Source: Periplaneta americana (taxonomy: Eukaryota; Arthropoda; Insecta; Blattodea; Blattidae). Taken from it: DNA of 64,000 nucleotides. This document shows, in pieces, positions 58,950 through 64,000 of the stretch; positions within the stretch are counted from its first letter, which is position 1, and every line of letters starts with the position of its first letter. A program made the position numbers and the translations under genes. Location of the stretch: contig NC_091123.1 of NCBI RefSeq assembly GCF_040183065.1, forward strand, positions 9,101,001 to 9,165,000, given 5' to 3'. The notes under the pieces were generated by a model. The model saw only the letters and a program-made list of their open reading frames with translations. It searched no databases and was not told the origin of the DNA.

Positions 58950-60560
58950 AAGCGTACTGGAATATGACTGCCTGTTTTAGCTCTTGAACTTGCAAATGAG
59001 ATATAGCCCCTACTGAAGTATTTCTGTGTCACAGGTTTACGAAATTTGTACCATGCATTAAAACAATGCTTATATTAATCTTTTGATAAAAAATTAAATC
59101 ACTTAACCCCAACAGAATATTTGTAGGGTACCCCCAAATGCGGTAATTAGAATTTCCCGTAATCTTGATTTTCCAAAACTTAGGTACACTTATCTCATAA
59201 ACTAATGAAGCTAGAGTCATGACATTTTTGTGGCAGATACATATTAATTAGCTCTGTAAAATGAATGGAGTGGTTTCTTTTTAAACTTCATCACTGAATT
59301 TTTAAAAAGTCATAGTTAAGGAAATTTTTAGAAAATAAAAATAATGTTCATATCCCTATATATGAACATTTTTAATTTTGTACATATGTGGTGTTTAGTT
59401 AAGGATATAGTGCGTTCATTTTGTCATGTGATATATTCTCATTATACCAGAAAAAAACTAGAGAGGTTTAACTAAAATTCTATGAGATATGTGTACCTAA
59501 CTGATGAACCATGCGTAACAATTTATTTTGTGCGAGATCGTGCGTACGTATTTGCTTGTTTTCCGCACAGAACCAATACGCGGTAAGTGTGAAATACCAC
59601 ATTCAGTATTCCCAACGTAACACACATAACAATTTCCCTCTTCTTACCGCTTAAGCGCCATATTCATTTTACTGCTTTAGGCTTTTAACATATTATTTTT
59701 AGAGACGTTTAACATAGTAATAATTATAAATTGGAAACTTACCACTGCAATTTCACCTAAATTGCAATGTTAATTATTGTTTTTAAATATTTGCAAAAAT
59801 TAAGTAAAGTCTACTACTCCACGAAACTTATTGCATTCCTGATACAAGTAACATTAAGGAAGCCGTGAAAAAATCAACAAGATTCCACATACCGATGTTA
59901 TTACTGCAATATGTTATATAAATAATATTGTTAAAATATTAAAATGAAAAATAAATCATTACATAACCTTACCGTTTGTTTTAAGTTCGCATTTATAGAC
60001 TGGGGGAAAAAAAAGACAGACGTATATCACGGCCTGCTGGAGTATAGTAAACACAGAAAACATTTTATAGCAACAATGTTGAAGAAAGATATTTTGGTTT
60101 TCCGAAGTTGCCGTCATTAAACAGAAACCAACATGGAGGTTTCATTGCAACTAATTAGAAATTCGTCTTTCAGGTATGTAATAAACGATCTTCGCACAAA
60201 ATTATGTACGATACACGAGCGGTATGTTTGTTTTTATGTTCTCGGAAATTAAAAAAGCTCAACTACGATTCGCTTTTTCAATCTTTTCCTCGACCATGAA
60301 AACGTCAACATACCGCTCTTGTAACGTATATTACTATTCTAATTACCGTATTTGAGGGCACCTTATAAATATTCTGTTGGGGAGAAGTAACTTAAATTTT
60401 CATCAAAAGATAACCTACTATAAGCATTGCTTAACGCATGGTATACATTTCGTTAACCTGTGACTTAGGACTGTTTCAATAGGGCCTATATGTCATTTAC
60501 AAATTCAAGAGCTAAAATAGACAAATCGTCATGTCTCAGCACCCTCATGTTTCTGCCCGT
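58950..60560. mobile_element. long inverted-repeat (foldback-like) element, ~1.6 kb
   Basis: The left arm (about 58950-59157) and right arm (about 60335-60560) are inverted copies over some 200 bp. Shared segments include 'ttttagctcttgaa.ttg.aaatga', 'gtcacaggtt.acgaaat', 'ccaacagaatattt' and 'ggtaattagaat'. The spacer of nearly 1.2 kb has no recognisable gene. No clear target duplication was identified. Arms carry moderate divergence, so it is old. Confidence 0.85.
59181..59497. mobile_element. small MITE nested in the long inverted-repeat element
   Basis: The short ends 'aggtacacttatctcata' and (reverse) 'aggtacacatatctcata' enclose about 317 bp. It is the only inner inverted pair found in the spacer. 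Target duplication was not determined. Confidence 0.55.
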
Positions 60561-61031
60561 ACAGTGCCACACTCCACACAAAGCAGAACTCAGTTTTCAC
60601 AAAATCATCGCTCTATCATTGCTTCGTTATTTGTTTGCGGTGCAGGTTTCCTGCGAGTACTTCGGCTATAATTTATAATACGCTTTTGTTTCCATTTATC
60701 AAGTCAGATTTGCTGACTTAGTTCGATTGAATACTGAATACTTGTTACATTGAAAATGTGTCCCAATATGAAACTGGCCGCTCTGCTGTTCTTGCTACCA
60801 GGAGTCCGCGTGTTCGTGTGTAGCTTATGTGTTACAAGGTTTGTGCATGGGCAGCACTCCAGAGGACAGATGTGATATCCGAGGTACATGCAGTTCGTGA
60901 CTCTGAGATTTAATTCACTTCTGTCGTGCATGCTCGTGGGTATGTACCACGCCACGATACGCACACACACACTGGAGAATAATGTTATCCTTGAAATTAT
61001 TCCACTAATTAAATTAATTAATTAATTAATT
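60561..61031. other. no gene seen
   Basis: Unassigned sequence ending in a (TTAA)n run around 61008-61030. Confidence 0.5.
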
Positions 61032-61276
61032 GACCACTGGCGTAGTTCAGGTCGTAGTGCGTTTGCCTGTTGATCCGAGTTGTGCTTGAGCGTGGGTTCG
61101 ATTCCCGTTTGGGCTTGGGTTGGATTTTTTTCTGAGGTTTTCCCTAACTGTAAGGTTAATGTCAGGTAATCTATGACGAATCCTCGGTCTCATCTCGCCA
61201 AATACCGTCTCGCTATAGCCAATTCCATAAACGCTAAATAGCCCAGTAGTTGATACAGCGTCGTTAAATAATCAAG
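61032..61276 (+). mobile_element. tRNA-derived SINE, first family
   Basis: A-box region 'ggcgtagttcaggtcgtag', B-box 'gggttcgattccc', then 'gtcaggtaatctatgacgaa' and tail 'cgtcgttaaataatc'. Flanked by AATTAATTA-rich sequence on both sides, which may be its duplication but is too simple to prove it. Confidence 0.9.
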
Positions 61277-62307
61277 TAAAAAGTATAATTAATTAAATTA
61301 CAGTATCTTAGCCTATATAGTAACAATTTGAAATATAACTGGGACTGCGATGTAACGAGCGGTTAAGGAGCAGTTTTAACACCACTCAGGAGTATAAGGG
61401 TGTTTAATATTGATGTGCAACATCCTGAGTCTGTTTTGTCACTGAGACTAATGAATTTTACGTAAGAAAAGTTTCTCTTTCAGAAATAAAATAACAAGAC
61501 GAAAACATGACAAAAACTGGGATATTAATTTGGTTTCGACATTAAAATGAGGGTTTTTGAATTTTCAAATTCATCACTTTGGATTTACAAAATGTATGCA
61601 TAGACTTCATATAAGTTAGCACTTAGACTTAACAAATTTAGTACTTTGAATATATTAATTTAGTACTTTGAATATAAAAATTTAATATTTTGAATATATA
61701 AATTTAGTACTTTGAATATATGTATATACATTTAATATTTTGGATATACAAATTTAGTGGTTTGAATATATAAATGTAATATTTTGAATATATAAATTAA
61801 TATTTTGAATATGCAAATTTAGTGCTTTGAATATATAAATTTACTATTTTGAATATATAAATTAGTAGTTCGAATAAATTAATTTAGTACTTTGAGTATA
61901 TAAATTTAATATTTTGAATATATAAATTAGTATTTTGAATATATAAATTTAGTGCTCTGAATGTATAAATTTACTATTTTGAATATATAAATTAGTAGTT
62001 CGAATAAATTAATTTAGTACTTTGAGTATATAAATTTAATATCTTGAATATATAAATTTAGTATTCTGAATATAGAAATTTAATATTCTGAATATAGAAA
62101 TTTAGTGCTTTAAATATATAAATTTAGTATTTGGAATGAATTAATTTAGTATTTTGAGTTCATAAATTTAATATTTTGAATATATTAACTTAATATTTTG
62201 AATATATAAATTTATTAATTTGAATATGTAAATCTAGTATTTGGATATATAAATTTAATATCTTGAATATACTTTATATATTTTGTACTTGGAATATATA
62301 AATTTAA

Positions 62308-62533
62308 GTCCACACCTGTGAAGTAACGGTCAGCACGTCTGGCCGCGAAACCAGGTAGCCCGGGTTCGAATCCCGGTCGGGGAAAGTTACCCGGTTGAGG
62401 CTTTTCCCGGGGTTTTCCCACAGCCAAATACGAACAAATGCTATGTAACTTTCGATGCTGGACTCCGGATTCATTTCACCGGCATTATCACCTTCAATAA
62501 CCTGAGATGTTGAGACAGCGACGTAAATAACCC
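62308..62533 (+). mobile_element. tRNA-derived SINE, fourth family, well preserved
   Basis: 'gtccacacctgtgaagtaac', 'gtctggccgcgaaaccag', B-box 'gggttcgaatccc' (62362-62374), 'ggcttttcccggggttttcc' and tail 'cgacgtaaataaccc'. 'tataaattta' flanks both sides, but the host array consists of the same word. Confidence 0.92.
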
Positions 62534-62621
62534 AATAAAATAAAAATATATAAATTTAATATTTTAAATATATAAATTTAACATTTTGAGTACCGGTATA
62601 TAATCATTATTTTTAATATAT

Positions 62622-62855
62622 AAAGGTAAAAGGTATCCCCGTAACATGCCATGAAGGCATTTGGGGGCATGGAGGTAGAGCCCCATGCTTTCCATGACCT
62701 CGGCATGGTGTGGTCGGCACCACGCTCTGACCGCCTTTTACCCCCGGGAAAGACCCGGTACTCAATTTTAGAGGAGGCTGAGTGAACCTCGGGGCCGTTC
62801 TGAAAGTTTGGCAACGAGAAAAAATCCTGTCACCACCTGAGATCGAACCCCGAAC
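62622..62855 (-). mobile_element. tRNA-derived SINE, third family, head lost
   Basis: Shares 'gaaagacccggtactcaatt' and 'ggctgagtgaacctcg' with 39738-39955. On the minus strand it begins at the B-box 'ggggttcgatctc'; the A-box region is missing. The additional body at 62622-62720 extends beyond the intronic copy. Confidence 0.88.
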
Positions 62856-63040
62856 CTATTTTTGATATATAAATTTAGTATTTTTGAATAGGCCTATATA
62901 AATTTAATATTTTGAATATAAAAATGTATTAGTTTGAATATATAAATTTATTATTTTGATTATTTAAATTTCGTATTTTGAATATATAAATTAATTATTT
63001 TAAAACTATAAATTTAGTGCTTCGAATATATATATTTGAC

Positions 63041-64000
63041 GATGAATTTTGTGCTCTACTTGTACTCTTTGCATTTCTTCATGGATGCAGAAGGCCATAT
63101 ATGAGTACTACTTCGTTTCGTAGATACTGTATCACATGGGTGTCCAAACGCCTATAGAACCAGGAGATATTGCACGTCCAAGCATGCTCTGCTAAGGTTA
63201 ATAACTTTCCATATAATATAACAAAAACGACCTTAAAGAACATGTGCTGCGGGTTGCTTACACCAGGGATTACCTCGTACGAGTTACAATTGGACATCTA
63301 CAGTATGCTGTATCACTTACAGCGCACATGAAATGTCCCCCTTATGCTTATGTCTCACACAACGCTGAAGAACGAACATGAATCCCATTGCTCAAGCTGC
63401 AGAACTCTCTATTCATTGGTCAGCGCGTTTCACCCAATTTTACATTTTTTTGTCATCTCCATTTCGTTTATCTCTTCCATTCTCTTCCCTGCTCCCCTCT
63501 CCCACATCCACCAACTATTTTCACGCCTCGTAAAACGAATCGATTGGTGCTACTCTGGAGGCAACACTGTTGCCAAATTGCACAGCGCTCTAAGATTCAC
63601 GAATGAAAACTGCTTCAGTTCTCATTGCCATGGAAACGTGGGTCAATGTCTGAGATCACACACCAGCAGCACGCACGTAGTCCAGGTGCGTTCTCTCTCA
63701 TGTGGCGGTGTTTACATGCGGGGATGCTACAGTGAAAAGGGCGGGTCTCTGAACCCCTTCGTTGTCCTTGTGAAGAGAAAAGTCTGTTTTTGGAAAATCA
63801 AAATAACCATTTTTTTTAATTTGCCGGCCTCTACCGTCCATATGCCTGGGGGCAGAGGGTTGTTCTTTGCACTACAGATAGAGTTAGAGGAGCTCTATTC
63901 GCTTATTAACTTTGTTCTCACTACACTACGGCGAAGTTATGGCAGCGAGAATGTTGGCCTTGGCATTTTTTTTCTCGAAAATCAGCTTGTGTTCGGGATT
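63041..64000. other. no gene seen to the end of the window
   Basis: No supported coding sequence or element end. 63630-63760 is slightly richer in GC. Confidence 0.5.

Larger units (their letters stand above)
61600..63040. repeat. ~22-bp AT-rich minisatellite interrupted by two SINEs
   Basis: Many degenerate units of the type 'tataaatttagtattttgaa' fill 61600-62307, 62534-62621 and 62856-63040, with two unrelated SINEs in between. Some pairs of units match over longer stretches (e.g. around 61850-61920 and 61975-62040). Confidence 0.93.

Noticed and set aside
62340..62400. Possible tRNA gene with GGGTTCGAATCCC
   Set aside because: B-box is perfect but the rest continues as a SINE body found elsewhere in the window, and no paired acceptor stem was seen.

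Overview
The window is AT-rich, intron-rich eukaryotic DNA crowded with relics of transposable elements. It most resembles an insect genome, probably a polyneopteran such as a cockroach. That placement is an inference from the non-LTR retrotransposon ends, the tRNA-derived SINEs sharing a 'cgtcgttaaataa' tail, the hAT, mariner and pogo relics, and an arthropod-style Popeye gene. No bacterial-type gene, CRISPR array, rRNA or intact tRNA gene was seen.

One host protein-coding gene can be supported. It is a Popeye-domain-containing (POPDC/BVES-like) gene on the minus strand, running from 42901 down to 30641 in six coding exons: 42123-42901, 40007-40115, 36815-36926, 34836-35060, 33951-34206 and 30641-30764. 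All five introns are GT-AG and every phase joins correctly, giving 534 residues. The product has a glycosylatable N-terminus, three membrane helices, a Popeye domain with FIDSPEW and FQVT motifs, and a Pro/Ala-rich tail. The terminal TGA is followed by C and by 35 more sense codons in the same frame. These have strong coding-type third-position GC bias (32/35), so the gene is a candidate for stop-codon readthrough or carries a CGA-to-TGA nonsense change.

Layout. 1-9.7 kb: a 0.95 kb repeat present twice (118-1072, 7190-8162), a decayed LINE on the minus strand (3440-5885) with a SINE nested in it, and other LINE and SINE pieces. 9.7-29.6 kb: mostly non-coding, with several MITEs, a Penelope-like RT piece, and hAT relics (one with a perfect 8-bp target duplication at 25048-26298). 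29.6-42.9 kb: the Popeye gene, whose introns hold long minisatellites, a pogo/Tigger deletion derivative, a tandem duplication and a LINE tail. 42.9-49.5 kb: TTTA and TAA repeat arrays, a SINE, LINE tails and a mariner relic. 49.5-64 kb: two more hAT elements with perfect 8-bp target duplications, three LINE relics (one split by a TAA-flanked MITE), a long inverted-repeat element, SINEs, and a roughly 22-bp AT-rich minisatellite. Most other open frames are antisense shadows of the Popeye exons or run through simple repeats.
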